Positions 23,191-32,781 of a stretch of DNA of 64,000 bases are shown piece after piece. Numbering within the stretch: position 1 is the stretch's first letter; every line of letters begins with the position of its first letter. A program made the position numbers and the translations under genes. This stretch comes from Oscillospiraceae bacterium (GTDB lineage Bacteria > Bacillota > Clostridia > Oscillospirales > Ruminococcaceae), in contig JAJQGJ010000017.1 of NCBI GenBank assembly GCA_021200565.1, positions 154,382 through 218,381 on the forward strand. Reading direction: 5' to 3'. The notes under the pieces are model-generated. The model saw only the letters and a program-made list of their open reading frames with translations, did no database searches and had not been told where the DNA came from.

Positions 23191-24267
23191 ATGCTTGAAA
23201 AATTAGCCGCATTACTCGACAGATATAACGAAATAAACGAGCGTTTGATGCAACCTGAAATGGCAGGCAGCGGCGAACTTTACAGAAGCCTGATGAAAGA
23301 ATACAATCAGCTTACACCGATAATCGACATGTACAAAGCGTATCTCAAGGCTGAAGAAGCTAAGTCTGAGGCAGAAGAGCTTATCAAGAACGAAACTGAC
23401 CCTGATTTTAAGCTTATGGCTGAGGAGCAGCTGAGAGAAGCTAAAGAGGAAATAGCCAACACCACAGAACAGCTCAAGCTTCTTCTTTTGCCTAAGGATC
23501 CTAATGACTCGAGAAATGTTATTATAGAAATCCGTGCCGGTGCCGGCGGCGAGGAGGCTGCACTCTTTGCTGGTTCACTTTTCAGAATGTATACAATGTA
23601 TTCGGATGCCAAGAGATGGAAGACAGAGGTTCTTGGAGCAAACAGAACCGAGCTTGGAGGATTTAAGGAAGTCTCGTTCTCGGTTGAAGGCGAAGGAGCA
23701 TACTCTCGCTTCAAGTATGAAAGCGGCGTTCACCGTGTTCAGAGAGTGCCTGAAACCGAATCTCAGGGCAGAATTCAGACCTCAACTGCCACAGTTGCGG
23801 TTCTTCCCGAGGCTGAAAATGTCGAACTCAATATTGATGACAAGGATCTGAAAATAGACGTGTTCAGAGCTTCCGGTGCGGGTGGACAGCACATCAACAA
23901 GACTGAATCAGCAGTCAGAATAACTCACTTGCCAACAGGTATGGTTGTCGAATGCCAGGATGAGAGAAGCCAGCAGAAGAATAAGGACAGAGCTATGAAA
24001 GTGCTATGTTCAAGGCTTCTCGAAATGAAGCAGGAGGAACAGGATAAAGCCATCGCTGGCGAGCGCCGTTCACAGATTGGCACAGGTGATCGCTCTGAGA
24101 GAATCAGAACCTATAACTTTCCAGAAGGCAGAGTCAGCGACCACAGAATCGGCTTGACTCTTTATAAGCTTGATTCTATTTTGAATGGAGATCTTGACGA
24201 GGTGATTGACTCGCTCGCAACAGCTGACCAGGCGGCAAAACTTGCAAAGCAAGCGGGTGAAATATGA
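23191..24267 (+). CDS. prfA: Peptide chain release factor 1
   Basis: Class I release factor that recognises UAA and UAG. The GGQ motif (231-233, [10 protein letters not shown]) catalyses peptide release. The stop-recognition P-x-T motif is PET (187-189), in the position of the RF1 PAT. At 358 residues it is of normal length. The stop overlaps the start of the next gene (ATGA). Because it decodes UAA, it is the factor expected to act at the premature TAA in the giant beta-helix gene. Confidence 0.96.
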   Translation: MLEKLAALLDRYNEINERLMQPEMAGSGELYRSLMKEYNQLTPIIDMYKAYLKAEEAKSEAEELIKNETDPDFKLMAEEQLREAKEEIANTTEQLKLLLLPKDPNDSRNVIIEIRAGAGGEEAALFAGSLFRMYTMYSDAKRWKTEVLGANRTELGGFKEVSFSVEGEGAYSRFKYESGVHRVQRVPETESQGRIQTSTATVAVLPEAENVELNIDDKDLKIDVFRASGAGGQHINKTESAVRITHLPTGMVVECQDERSQQKNKDRAMKVLCSRLLEMKQEEQDKAIAGERRSQIGTGDRSERIRTYNFPEGRVSDHRIGLTLYKLDSILNGDLDEVIDSLATADQAAKLAKQAGEI

Positions 24268-25277
24268 TGGAAACGCTTTTATTAGGGGCATCTCAAAGTG
24301 ATATAGAAAAAGCAGCGGAGCTGATTAAAAAAGGCGAGGTTGTTGCGATTCCAACTGAGACTGTCTATGGTCTTGCAGCTAATGCATTTGATGAAAATGC
24401 TGTCAGAAAGATATTTGAAGCTAAAAATCGTCCGTGTGACAATCCGCTTATCGTTCACATCAGCCGGTTCGATATGGTATATGATATTGCTTCAAGCGTG
24501 CCGGAGCTTGCCTACAAGTGTGCCGAGCTTTTCTGGGCAGGACCGCTCACGATGATTATGCCAAAAAAAGGCACCATTCCGCTAGTAACGAGTGGTGGTC
24601 TTGACACAGTTGGCATAAGATTTCCGTCTAATCCTATAGCTCAGAAGATAATCGATAGGTGTGGTTTACCGCTTGCAGCTCCTTCAGCGAATCTCTCCGG
24701 AAGCCCCAGCCCCACCAACGCCCAAAGGGTGTATGAAGATATGTCCGGCAGAATTGCTGCTATTGTTGATGGTGGAGAATCGGATGTTGGAGTAGAGTCA
24801 ACAGTTATTACTTTTGAAAATGATGGCATCAGAATTCTTCGTCCCGGAGGAATATCCAGGGAAGATTTACTGAGGGTTTGCGATAACGTAGTAATTGATG
24901 AGGGAGTTGCAGCAAAGCTTCCTAGTGGAACTGTTGCACGCTCACCTGGAATGAAGTATAAGCACTATTCGCCGAAGGCTGACGTCATACTTATTGACAG
25001 TGATATTGACAGCTTCCGTAAGTATGTTGTTGAAAATCAGGTTGAAAACACATATTGCCTGCTTTTCGACGAAAATGAAGCGATTGAAGGCATACCATAT
25101 CTAACATATGGCGATGACTCTTTGGAACAGGCCCACAATCTTTTTGAGAGGCTCAGGCAGTTTGATGAAATAGGTGCTGAGCGTGTTTATGCAAGATGTC
25201 CTGAGCAATCGGGCGTGGGACTTGCTGTGTATAACAGAATTCTTCGCTCAGCAGGGTTCAACCTGATTAAGCTTTAA
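24264..25277 (+). CDS. L-threonylcarbamoyladenylate synthase (Sua5/YwlC type)
   Basis: Makes threonylcarbamoyl-AMP from threonine, bicarbonate and ATP for t6A modification of tRNAs reading ANN codons. The YrdC fold fills residues 10-210 ([44 protein letters not shown]). A Sua5 C-terminal domain follows after the [11 protein letters not shown] linker that gates the active site. At 337 residues it is the long Sua5 form. It overlaps prfA by 4 bp, and a prfA-sua5 linkage is common in Firmicutes. Confidence 0.94.
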   Translation: MMETLLLGASQSDIEKAAELIKKGEVVAIPTETVYGLAANAFDENAVRKIFEAKNRPCDNPLIVHISRFDMVYDIASSVPELAYKCAELFWAGPLTMIMPKKGTIPLVTSGGLDTVGIRFPSNPIAQKIIDRCGLPLAAPSANLSGSPSPTNAQRVYEDMSGRIAAIVDGGESDVGVESTVITFENDGIRILRPGGISREDLLRVCDNVVIDEGVAAKLPSGTVARSPGMKYKHYSPKADVILIDSDIDSFRKYVVENQVENTYCLLFDENEAIEGIPYLTYGDDSLEQAHNLFERLRQFDEIGAERVYARCPEQSGVGLAVYNRILRSAGFNLIKL

Positions 25278-25294
25278 AGATAGGAGATTGACCG

Positions 25295-25915
25295 ATGGGA
25301 CTGTTTGAATCTGACAATATAAGAGTAATAGGGCTCACCGGTCAGAGTGGTGCTGGAAAATCTACAGTCAGCAGATTTTTTCTGGATGAAGGATTCCCGA
25401 CGATAAATGCCGATGAGATTTCACATTCGGTGTCCTATGATCAGGGCTTTTTGGCTGAAGTGAGAAGGCTTTATCCCGATTGTGTTACGGATACAGATCT
25501 TGACAGACAAAAGCTTGCCGGAATCGTGTTCTGCGACAGCGAAAAGCTCAAAGCCTATACAAATATAATTTTCCCGTACATAACAAGAGAGGTTTTCAGG
25601 CGAATTGAGAGCTTCAGAGCGAGTGGCGAGCGACTTGTGCTTCTTGATGCACCAACACTTTTTGAAAGTGGTCTTGACGACATCTGCTCGTCTGTGATAA
25701 GCGTAATTGCACCGATGGAGCTTAAAATCAAGAGAGTTCTTGAACGGGATGGGATACCTGTTGAGATGGCTCGCTCAAGGCTGGGCTCGCAGAAATCGGA
25801 TGATATGTTTATCAGTAGATCCCGGTTTACAATAGTGAATAATTCGGACATTGACAGTCTGAGAGAAAAAACTCTCTCAGTTATAGAAGAATTAAGGCGG
25901 ATATATGACTTATGA
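25295..25915 (+). CDS. coaE: Dephospho-CoA kinase
   Basis: Last step of coenzyme A synthesis, ATP-dependent phosphorylation of dephospho-CoA. The P-loop is GLTGQSGAGKSTVSRFF, and the LDAPTLFESGLD segment matches the conserved D-x-P-L-L-x-E-x-G region with Thr in the middle. At 206 residues it is of normal length. It overlaps the following lytic transglycosylase by 4 bp. Confidence 0.92.
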   Translation: MGLFESDNIRVIGLTGQSGAGKSTVSRFFLDEGFPTINADEISHSVSYDQGFLAEVRRLYPDCVTDTDLDRQKLAGIVFCDSEKLKAYTNIIFPYITREVFRRIESFRASGERLVLLDAPTLFESGLDDICSSVISVIAPMELKIKRVLERDGIPVEMARSRLGSQKSDDMFISRSRFTIVNNSDIDSLREKTLSVIEELRRIYDL

Positions 25916-26484
25916 CTGTGATTAAGAGAATTGCTGCTTTTTTGCTTCTTATACTGTTTGTTTGCGGCTTAGGTGCGTTTCTGTTTGGCTATATGCCATA
26001 TTGGTTTGGACATGAGAGTTATCGAACCGATTATCATGAAATTGTAGAAAAGTACTGCGAGGAATTCGGAATTGACGAGGCGTTTGTGTTTGCAGTAATA
26101 AAAACCGAATCCAACTTTGATGCAGCTGCCGTTTCCGATGCTGGAGCTGTCGGTCTTATGCAGATTATTGAGGATTCATTTGACTGGGTGAGTTCAAAAC
26201 TTGACGAAGATGAATTGAATTATGAAGACATGTTTACACCTGAATACAGCATCATGTATGGCTCGTATATGCTCGCTTTTTTATATGACAGATACGGAAG
26301 CTATGAGCTTGCTGCGGCGGCATATCATTCTGGAATAGGCGAGGTTGACGGGTGGATCGAGGATGGAATAGTTTCTCTTGAAAATCCGGATATAGCGGAT
26401 TTTGTGGGGAGCAATACGAGACACTACGTAAGAAAGATAATGAAAGCATATGATAAATATACTGAAATTTTAGCGAAAGGATGA
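25912..26484 (+). CDS. Membrane-anchored lytic transglycosylase (SLT domain)
   Basis: A 190-residue peptidoglycan-cleaving enzyme. One N-terminal hydrophobic segment (about 6-28) exports or anchors it. The Slt70-type domain follows: the catalytic Glu66 in VIKTESNFD, then SDAGAVGLMQI, and the AAYHSGIGEVDGWI motif. Lytic transglycosylases cut the MurNAc-GlcNAc bond with formation of an anhydro product. It is coupled to coaE by overlap. Involvement in cell-wall turnover is expected, while a specific sporulation role is not shown. Confidence 0.9.
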   Translation: MTVIKRIAAFLLLILFVCGLGAFLFGYMPYWFGHESYRTDYHEIVEKYCEEFGIDEAFVFAVIKTESNFDAAAVSDAGAVGLMQIIEDSFDWVSSKLDEDELNYEDMFTPEYSIMYGSYMLAFLYDRYGSYELAAAAYHSGIGEVDGWIEDGIVSLENPDIADFVGSNTRHYVRKIMKAYDKYTEILAKG

Positions 26485-26491
26485 TTTTATC

Positions 26492-27910
26492 ATGTCAGAA
26501 GTAAAAAACGAAAAAGAAAAATCTCAGGGTAAAGCACTTCAGGAGAAGCTATTTACTCAGAAGAAGAACGGAATGCTCAAGATTAACGAGCAAGAAAAAG
26601 AGGCTGTAGACAGCTTCTGCGAAGGCTATAAGAGCTTCCTTGATAGCTCAAAGACCGAGCGTGAGGCTACTGACACCGCTGTTAAGCTTGCCGTAGAAGC
26701 GGGCTTCAAGGAGTATGACCCGAAGAAAGCATACTCTGCCGGCGAGAAGGTCTACTGGAATAACCGTGGCAAGAGCATAGTTCTTTGCATCTTTGGCACA
26801 GAGCCACTCGAGAATGGCGTAAAGATTGCTGCTGCTCATATCGACTCTCCGAGACTCGACCTCAAGCAGCATCCGGTTTATGAGTCAAATGAGCTTTGCT
26901 TGTTTAAGACTCACTATTATGGCGGCATAAGAAAGTATCAGTGGCCTACAATTCCGCTTGCCCTCCATGGAGTTATTTATAAAGCAAACGGCGAAAAGGT
27001 TACCGTAACAGTCGGCGAAGAGGAGACTGACCCTATCTTTATTATCACCGATCTTCTTCCGCATCTTGCTCAGGAGCAGTCGAAGAGAACTCTTGGCGAC
27101 GGCATCAGAGGAGAAGAGCTCAATGTCCTCATCGGCTCACGTCCCTTCAACGATGATGAAGTATCTGAAAAAGTAAAGCTCAATGTTCTATCTGTCTTGT
27201 TCGATAAGTACGGAATTGTTGAGGATGATTTCATCTCAGCTGAGCTCGAAATCGTTCCTACGTTCAAGGCAAGAGATGTTGGCTTTGACAGAGGACTCAT
27301 TGCCGCTTACGGGCAGGACGACCGCTCTTGTGCTTACACAGCTTTGCAGGCTATTTTAACCTGTGAAAATCCGAAGACCACCTGCGTTACCGTCCTTACT
27401 GACAAAGAGGAAATTGGAAGCATGGGCAATACAGGACTTCAGAGCCATTATCTTGAAGATTTCATCTTCCACATCGCAAAGAATGCAGGAACTGATGCTC
27501 CTACAGTTTTGTCTCACTCATCCTGCCTTTCTGCTGATGTTTCCGCTGCATTTGACCCCACCTTCCCGGAGGTTAATGAGCCAAGAAACGCATCCTACTG
27601 CAATTATGGTGTTGCAATGTGCAAGTTCACTGGTTCCCGTGGAAAGAGCGGCTGCAATGATGCTCATGCTGAGTTTGTATCCTACGTCAGAAATATCTTC
27701 GATTCGAACGATGTTATCTGGCAGACCTGTGAGCTCGGAAGAGTCGACCTCGGCGGCGGCGGAACCGTTGCGGCATATGTTGCAAACCTCGGCATAGATG
27801 TTGTAGATGTCGGAGTTCCTGTGCTTTCGATGCACTCTCCTTATGAAGTCACAGCAAAGCTTGATGTTTACATGGCTTACAAGGGATTTGCAGTCTTCTT
27901 CAATAACTAA
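26492..27910 (+). CDS. M18 family aminopeptidase
   Basis: Cytoplasmic zinc aminopeptidase of the M18 family, 472 residues. Metal-ligand motifs are visible in order: AAHIDSPRLDLK, GQDDRSCAYTAL, TDKEEIGSMG, SCLSADVSAAFDP and the C-terminal SMHSPYE. The length and the internal insertions fit the bacterial aminopeptidase I-like subgroup. The Lys/Glu-rich N-terminus (MSEVKNEKEK) has no signal peptide. A terminator follows. It releases N-terminal residues from peptides, with substrate preference unknown. Confidence 0.92.
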   Translation: MSEVKNEKEKSQGKALQEKLFTQKKNGMLKINEQEKEAVDSFCEGYKSFLDSSKTEREATDTAVKLAVEAGFKEYDPKKAYSAGEKVYWNNRGKSIVLCIFGTEPLENGVKIAAAHIDSPRLDLKQHPVYESNELCLFKTHYYGGIRKYQWPTIPLALHGVIYKANGEKVTVTVGEEETDPIFIITDLLPHLAQEQSKRTLGDGIRGEELNVLIGSRPFNDDEVSEKVKLNVLSVLFDKYGIVEDDFISAELEIVPTFKARDVGFDRGLIAAYGQDDRSCAYTALQAILTCENPKTTCVTVLTDKEEIGSMGNTGLQSHYLEDFIFHIAKNAGTDAPTVLSHSSCLSADVSAAFDPTFPEVNEPRNASYCNYGVAMCKFTGSRGKSGCNDAHAEFVSYVRNIFDSNDVIWQTCELGRVDLGGGGTVAAYVANLGIDVVDVGVPVLSMHSPYEVTAKLDVYMAYKGFAVFFNN

Positions 27911-27924
27911 TTTCATAGTGTTTC

Positions 27925-27960
27925 AAAGGCTTCGCCCAATCAGCGGAGCCTTTTATTTTT
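27925..27960 (+). terminator. Intrinsic terminator after the M18 aminopeptidase
   Basis: AAAGGCTTCGC (27925-27935) pairs with GCGGAGCCTTT (27943-27953) with one G-U pair. TTTTATTTTT follows. Confidence 0.82.
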
Positions 27961-27968
27961 ATATCCAC

Positions 27969-28002
27969 TTGTACTTAATTCGACAGATTGTGCTGGCTGT
28001 CC
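27969..28002 (+). promoter_or_regulatory. spoIIG-type promoter with a Spo0A box
   Basis: TTGTAC (27969-27974) and TAGAAT (27997-28002) are 22 bp apart. This matches the unusual spacing of the Spo0A-dependent sigma-A promoter of spoIIG in Bacillus subtilis. TTCGACA at 27979-27985 is a perfect Spo0A box (TGTCGAA) on the - strand, just downstream of the -35. Spo0A activation of this operon is established in B. subtilis and inferred here. Confidence 0.6.
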
Positions 28003-28028
28003 GATATAGAATTAAACAGGTGACGGAC

Positions 28029-28817
28029 ATGAGTATTTATCTTGACACGCTTGTAATTGTTAACGCATATATCACATGGCTCACGCTGAGCCTGACGTCA
28101 AAGCTTTCGCATCAATATTCTTCTCCACTAAGAATGGCTACAGGTGCATTTATAGGTGGCTTTTCGGCACTCATAATTATTATTCCGCAGAATACAGGCG
28201 TTATATTTCTCAAAGCGTTGTCTTTCTTGATCATAATCATAGTTACTTTCCTAAGAAAGGGAATGGGCAAGATAAGGTTTTTGATACTAAGTGTTGAGTT
28301 TTTGGGAGTAAATATAGTTTTCGGCGGAGCGGTTTACCTGCTTCAGACGCTGATGGGCAGAGATATTATCTACATAAATAACGCTTCATTCTATTTTGAC
28401 ATTTCACTCGGAACACTGATATTTTTTACCGCCGTCATTTATGTGCTGACAGTGATAATTTCAGGAATTCTAGAAAGGAGAGCAGACAGAAATCATGCTT
28501 ATCGTGTTATGTTTACATCAAGCGGAACTCGCTATAGCTACGATGGTGTTGCCGATACCGGAAATACTGTGACAGATCTGTTCAGCGGCAAACCGGTTAT
28601 AATCTGTACCGGTTCTGATGAAAAACCGGGCTCAGATGGTTTTTCGGTAGTGCCATATTCGACGATAAATGGCGAAGGGCTTTTGTATGCATTCTCACCC
28701 GATGATCTCTACATAGAAGATGAGACTGGGAAAAAGATGACTGTAAATGCACTTCTTGCATTCACTGATAGCGGTGAACGGCGAGCGGTATTTAATCCTG
28801 CAATTTTGCATCAATGA
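28029..28817 (+). CDS. spoIIGA: Sporulation sigma-E processing peptidase
   Basis: Membrane-embedded aspartic protease that removes the pro-sequence of sigma-E in the mother cell after a forespore signal. The start is ATG 28029 (AGGTGA upstream); the longer frame overlaps the aminopeptidase and the promoter. The N-terminal half has five hydrophobic segments. The C-terminal domain carries the catalytic motif [18 protein letters not shown] with Asp176. The 262 residues are slightly short of the Bacillus protein. sigE lies 13 bp downstream. Confidence 0.94.
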   Translation: MSIYLDTLVIVNAYITWLTLSLTSKLSHQYSSPLRMATGAFIGGFSALIIIIPQNTGVIFLKALSFLIIIIVTFLRKGMGKIRFLILSVEFLGVNIVFGGAVYLLQTLMGRDIIYINNASFYFDISLGTLIFFTAVIYVLTVIISGILERRADRNHAYRVMFTSSGTRYSYDGVADTGNTVTDLFSGKPVIICTGSDEKPGSDGFSVVPYSTINGEGLLYAFSPDDLYIEDETGKKMTVNALLAFTDSGERRAVFNPAILHQ

Positions 28818-28830
28818 AAGGACTTGTGAT

Positions 28831-29544
28831 ATGAAAACGCCAGAATTTTTACGAGTAATCAAGACAAGGATAATCAAACTGTTTGGTTTTGCTTTGCCGG
28901 TTGACTATATCAACGGCTCGGACACGCTTCCAGCGCCACTGAAGGGTGAGGAAGAGAGACGAGTGTTTGAAATGCTCACAACCAATCCGAAAAAAGCGAG
29001 GGAAATACTTATTACTCATAATCTTCGGCTTGTAGTTTACATATCGAAAAAGTTTGAGTCTACGGGAATAGGAATTGAAGACTTGATCTCAATAGGCACA
29101 ATAGGGCTTATAAAAGCTGTAAATACTTTTAATCCGGAAAAGAATATAAAGCTTGCAACCTACGCTTCAAGGTGCATTGAAAACGAGATACTTATGTACC
29201 TGAGAAAGACCAGTCAGCAGAAGAACGAGGTGTCAATAGATGAGCCTCTCAATATCGACTGGGATGGCAATGAGCTTCTTTTATCTGATGTTATCGGGAC
29301 AGAGCCAGACGAAGTGTACCAAAGACTTGAGGGAGAAACTGAGGTTCAGCTTCTTATAAAAGCTGTTGATTCCCTGAACGGTAGAGAAAAACTCATTATG
29401 CAGATGCGCTTTGGTCTGAATGGTGGCAGGGAAATGACACAAAAAGAAGTTGCAGACGTTGTCGGCATATCTCAGTCATATATTTCAAGGCTTGAAAAGA
29501 GAATACTTAAAGAGCTGAAAAAAGAATTGGAGGCTATCTGCTGA
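28831..29544 (+). CDS. sigE: RNA polymerase sporulation sigma factor SigE (pro-sigma-E)
   Basis: Early mother-cell sigma factor of 237 residues from ATG 28831 (GAAAGGA upstream). The N-terminal 30 or so residues form the pro-sequence cleaved by SpoIIGA, rich in Lys/Arg and hydrophobics ([15 protein letters not shown]). Regions 2 ([37 protein letters not shown]) and 4 ([21 protein letters not shown]) are clear. It is in an operon with its protease. Read-through would carry on towards sigG. Confidence 0.96.
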   Translation: MKTPEFLRVIKTRIIKLFGFALPVDYINGSDTLPAPLKGEEERRVFEMLTTNPKKAREILITHNLRLVVYISKKFESTGIGIEDLISIGTIGLIKAVNTFNPEKNIKLATYASRCIENEILMYLRKTSQQKNEVSIDEPLNIDWDGNELLLSDVIGTEPDEVYQRLEGETEVQLLIKAVDSLNGREKLIMQMRFGLNGGREMTQKEVADVVGISQSYISRLEKRILKELKKELEAIC

Positions 29545-29578
29545 ATGTAATTTCCAGATAATGCTTAAACCCTTAGCT

Positions 29579-29608
29579 GAATAGCAAACGAACACTCCGG
29601 CAATAATG
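29579..29608 (+). promoter_or_regulatory. Sigma-F/G-type promoter of sigG
   Basis: GAATA (29579-29583), 15 bp, GGCAATAATG (29599-29608) matches the forespore pattern GNATA - N15 - GGNNANANT. Transcription would begin near 29615, inside the loop of the sigG leader hairpin. Confidence 0.6.
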
Positions 29609-29652
29609 ATATAAGATTTCCTCTGGGAAGTATCAATCATTATTCGGAGTGT
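29592..29652 (+). promoter_or_regulatory. SD-sequestering hairpin before sigG
   Basis: ACACTCCG (29592-29599) plus AATAATGAT (29602-29610) pairs with ATCATTATT (29636-29644) plus CGGAGTGT (29645-29652). That is 17 base pairs interrupted only by a 2-nt GC bulge. The sole SD-like stretch, GGAG (29646-29649), is in the right arm. The left arm overlaps the sigma-F-type -10, so only read-through mRNA contains both arms. No T-tract follows, so it is not a terminator. Confidence 0.75.
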
Positions 29653-29658
29653 ATACTT

Positions 29659-30432
29659 ATGATGCAATACAATAAGGTTGAGATAAGCGGAGTAAACACA
29701 CGGGACTTAAAGGTTCTGAGTGAAGACAAGAAAATGGAGCTTTTAGCAAAAGTAAAACAGGGCGACAAAAAGGCAAGGGACGAACTGATTCAGGGAAACC
29801 TTCGCCTTGTTTTGAGCGTCATTCAGAAGTTCATGTCAAGAGGAACACCTCCTGACGATTTATTTCAGGTTGGCGTAGTCGGGCTTATAAAGGCGATAGA
29901 CAATTTCAACATCGATCTCGATGTGAAGTTTTCAACCTATGCAGTTCCGATGATAACAGGCGAGCTGAGAAGATACCTTCGTGACGATAATGCAATAAGA
30001 GTGTCACGTTCAACCCGAGACCTGGCTTACAAAGCTATGCAAGCTAAAGAAAGGCTGACAGCATCAAGCGATACAGAGCCTACTGCCCGGGATATTTCAA
30101 AAGAGCTCGGTGTGAAGGAATCGGAGATTGTGTTTGCACTTGAATCCATAAGTGACCCGGTTTCGATATATGAGCCGGTATATTCGAGTACAGGTGATAC
30201 TCTTTATGTCCTCGATCAGCTCGGCGATAGCTCGAGCGATGAGGGTTGGATAGATGAGCTATTGCTCCGTGAAGCAATAAAAATGCTTTCGGACAGAGAG
30301 AAAAATATTCTCTATCTGAGATTCTATCAGGGCAAAACACAGGTGGAGGTTGCTAATGAAATTGGCATTTCACAGGCGCAGGTTTCGAGAGTTGAAAAAA
30401 GTGCGCTGTCGAGGATAAAATCTAAAGTATAG
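29659..30432 (+). CDS. sigG: RNA polymerase sporulation sigma factor SigG
   Basis: Late forespore sigma factor, 257 residues. It matches the SigG pattern from the first residues (YNKVEISGVNTRDLKVL) through region 2 (GNLRLVLSVIQKFMSRG, VKFSTYAVPMITGELRRYLRD), region 3 (TARDISKELGVKESEIVFAL) and region 4 (GKTQVEVANEIGISQAQVSRVEK). There is no pro-sequence. Two adjacent ATGs (29659, 29662) are available. The order spoIIGA-sigE-sigG is conserved in spore formers. Expression is probably limited to the forespore by the promoter-hairpin arrangement just upstream. Confidence 0.96.
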   Translation: MMQYNKVEISGVNTRDLKVLSEDKKMELLAKVKQGDKKARDELIQGNLRLVLSVIQKFMSRGTPPDDLFQVGVVGLIKAIDNFNIDLDVKFSTYAVPMITGELRRYLRDDNAIRVSRSTRDLAYKAMQAKERLTASSDTEPTARDISKELGVKESEIVFALESISDPVSIYEPVYSSTGDTLYVLDQLGDSSSDEGWIDELLLREAIKMLSDREKNILYLRFYQGKTQVEVANEIGISQAQVSRVEKSALSRIKSKV

Positions 30433-30435
30433 CAC

Positions 30436-30464
30436 TTGACATTTTTAATTTCCCGTGTTAAGAT
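30436..30464 (+). promoter_or_regulatory. Promoter of tyrS with extended -10
   Basis: TTGACA (30436-30441), 17 bp, TAAGAT (30459-30464) preceded by TGT. The short leader has no T-box. Confidence 0.75.
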
Positions 30465-30503
30465 AGTTTATCTACTAAGAAGAGATGAAACGAGGAAATT
30501 TAA

Positions 30504-31703
30504 ATGCAGATTTATGAAGAACTGAAAGCAAGAGGGCTTATTGCTCAGGTAACAGATGAGGAAGAAATAAGAGATCTTATCAACAATGGTAAGGCTACAT
30601 TCTATATTGGCTTTGATCCGACAGCGGATTCCTTGCATGTAGGGCACTTTATGGCTCTTTGCCTTATGAAGAGGCTTCAGATGGCAGGAAACCGTCCTGT
30701 CGTACTTATCGGCGGAGGAACAGGATATATCGGCGACCCGTCTGGAAGAACCGATATGCGCTCAATGATGACTCCCGAGATGATTCAGCATAACTGCGAT
30801 TGCTTCAAGAAGCAGATGGAGCGCTTCATTGAATTCGGTGATGATAAGGCTATTATGGTAAATAACGCTGATTGGCTTCTCAATCTCAATTATATTGAGC
30901 TTTTGAGAGAAGTCGGGGCATGCTTCTCTGTCAATAATATGCTCCGTGCCGAGTGCTATAAGCAGAGAATGGAGAAGGGACTTTCTTTCCTTGAATTCAA
31001 CTACATGATTATGCAGTCTTATGACTTCTACTATCTGTATCAGCATTACAGTTGCAACATGCAGTTCGGCGGAGACGACCAGTGGTCGAATATGCTCGGC
31101 GGTACAGAGCTTATAAGAAAGAAGCTTGGCAAGGATGCCTATGCCATGACCATAACTCTTCTTCTTAACTCTGAAGGCAAGAAGATGGGCAAGACCCAGA
31201 GCGGTGCAGTATGGCTCGACCCGAACAAGACCTCTCCTTATGACTTCTTCCAGTATTGGAGAAATGTCGGCGATGCCGATGTTATGAAGTGCATAAGGAT
31301 GCTTACGTTCCTGCCTCTTGAGCAAATCGACGTAATGGATTCATGGGAGGGAAGCGAGCTTAACAAAGCAAAAGAGATTCTCGCATATGAGCTCACAAAG
31401 CTTGTTCACGGTGAGGAAGAAGCCGACAAGGCTCTTGCCGCGGCGAGAGCGGTGTTTGGTGGCTCTGGCTCCAATGAGAACATGCCCACTTTTGAGTTTG
31501 AAACTGATTTTATTGGTATTCTCGATGCCATGGTGGCGACAAAGCTTGCGCCGAGTAAAGGAGAGGCAAGAAGGCTCATCCAGCAAGGCGGAGTTACTCT
31601 CAATGACGAGAAGGTCACTGATGTTTCACTTGACGTTGACCTTTTTTCTGAAGTAATTCTCAAGAGAGGCAAAAAGCAGGTTGTAAGGCTTGTTAAGAAA
31701 TAA
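30504..31703 (+). CDS. tyrS: Tyrosyl-tRNA synthetase
   Basis: Class I synthetase charging tRNA-Tyr, 399 residues. The HIGH motif is HVGH in [15 protein letters not shown]. The tyrosine-binding region contains [13 protein letters not shown] and GGDDQWSN, and the KMSKS loop is KMGKT. A C-terminal S4 RNA-binding domain ([20 protein letters not shown]) closes the protein. It is the TyrRS type common in Firmicutes. It has its own promoter and terminator and no T-box leader, which is notable because many Firmicute tyrS genes are T-box controlled. Confidence 0.96.
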   Translation: MQIYEELKARGLIAQVTDEEEIRDLINNGKATFYIGFDPTADSLHVGHFMALCLMKRLQMAGNRPVVLIGGGTGYIGDPSGRTDMRSMMTPEMIQHNCDCFKKQMERFIEFGDDKAIMVNNADWLLNLNYIELLREVGACFSVNNMLRAECYKQRMEKGLSFLEFNYMIMQSYDFYYLYQHYSCNMQFGGDDQWSNMLGGTELIRKKLGKDAYAMTITLLLNSEGKKMGKTQSGAVWLDPNKTSPYDFFQYWRNVGDADVMKCIRMLTFLPLEQIDVMDSWEGSELNKAKEILAYELTKLVHGEEEADKALAAARAVFGGSGSNENMPTFEFETDFIGILDAMVATKLAPSKGEARRLIQQGGVTLNDEKVTDVSLDVDLFSEVILKRGKKQVVRLVKK

Positions 31704-31717
31704 TCAGGCACAATAAT

Positions 31718-31750
31718 AGCCGTCTCCGTAAATCGGAGGCGGTTGTTTTT
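31718..31750 (+). terminator. Intrinsic terminator after tyrS
   Basis: AGCCGTCTCCG (31718-31728) pairs with CGGAGGCGGTT (31734-31744) with two G-U pairs, then GTTTTT. It separates tyrS from the convergent helicase-loader gene. Confidence 0.8.
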
Positions 31751-31753
31751 GTA

Positions 31754-32767
31754 TTAGCTGAATATCCCTTCACGTCGTTTTATCTGTCTTATGTCTTCGC
31801 CGATAAAGCGGAGCGTATGGTAGTTTCCTATTAGTCGGGAAATGATTCTGTCATCATACCTTTCTGACAACTCATTGATGGATAAGTTCGACGAAACGAT
31901 TGTCGGCTTGCCCATATTGCATCTTGAATTGATGAGATTATAGATAGTAGCTGAGTTGAAGGAAGACTTGTATTCACAACCGAGGTCATCAAGGATCAGC
32001 AGCTCTGCGCTCAGAAGAAGTTCAAGAGTATCTCCCTCAGCACGTCCGAAATGCTCGTTTTCGATGTATCTGAGATAATTCTGGATAGAGTCAAAAGCAA
32101 CGTTTACTCCTTTGTTTATGAGAACATTTGCAATGCAGGACGACAAAAATGTCTTTCCGAGTCCTGTCTTTCCAAGCATGAAGAGGCTTTGAGAATGTTC
32201 TGAAAAGCCGTTGGCATAGGCTAGACAGAAGTCATAAATCTCAGCCATCCTGCTCCTGCAGTTATATGAAGCACCGTTATACTGAAATGTTTCAGGGTAG
32301 AAGCACAGATCAAACTCAGAAAAGCTGTGGAGCTTAATTTTGCATTGCTCGTTGAGCTTGGATATTGTAAAAGATGTCATGAGCTCTTCGGCACACTTAC
32401 ACCGGTTTCCCAAGTGAATGCCTGTGTCTTGACAAATAGGGCAGGTGTAATTGACTGAAAGATAATCTTCGGGGTAACCGAATGCTGAAAGAGCGTTTTT
32501 AAGCTTTTCCTGGTTAGCTAAATTCTCGTTCTTGATTTTTTCAACTGCCTCTGTAACATTGACTAATGGCTTTCCATCCTGATCCTTTGCGAAAATCACT
32601 TTTGCAAGCTTTGACGAGGTTTTCGATATGTCCAGGAATATTTCATATATTTCCGGATGATGCTCTTTTATGACACTGACATGGGCATCATAGGTTGTCA
32701 GAGCATCCTGCCGCCTTGCTTCGAGGACGGAATATGCGGCGTTTACCGCTTCCTGAGTGTATTTCAT
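31754..32767 (-). CDS. DnaI/DnaC-type replicative helicase loader
   Basis: AAA+ ATPase of 337 residues that loads the replicative helicase. An N-terminal helical region is followed by a zinc-binding cluster (CPICQDTG, then RCKC near 110-125). The ATPase domain has Walker A GKTGLGKTF, Walker B LLILDDLG and sensor 1 SSNLS. IstB-like transposase helper proteins share this fold, but the zinc domain and the DnaD-domain neighbour favour the helicase loader. It lies 14 bp after the DnaD-domain gene, in the same operon. Confidence 0.88.
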   Translation of the reverse strand: MKYTQEAVNAAYSVLEARRQDALTTYDAHVSVIKEHHPEIYEIFLDISKTSSKLAKVIFAKDQDGKPLVNVTEAVEKIKNENLANQEKLKNALSAFGYPEDYLSVNYTCPICQDTGIHLGNRCKCAEELMTSFTISKLNEQCKIKLHSFSEFDLCFYPETFQYNGASYNCRSRMAEIYDFCLAYANGFSEHSQSLFMLGKTGLGKTFLSSCIANVLINKGVNVAFDSIQNYLRYIENEHFGRAEGDTLELLLSAELLILDDLGCEYKSSFNSATIYNLINSRCNMGKPTIVSSNLSINELSERYDDRIISRLIGNYHTLRFIGEDIRQIKRREGIFS

Positions 32768-32781
32768 AAAGGTAACCTCCG

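Noticed and set aside
30465-30503. T-box leader for tyrS, and likewise for ileS and thrC
   Set aside because: The spaces before these genes are too short, and no AGGGTGGNACCGCG-like T-box sequence is present.
31754-32767. IstB-type transposase helper instead of helicase loader
   Set aside because: There is no istA or inverted repeats nearby. The zinc cluster and the adjacent DnaD-domain gene fit a DnaI-type loader.
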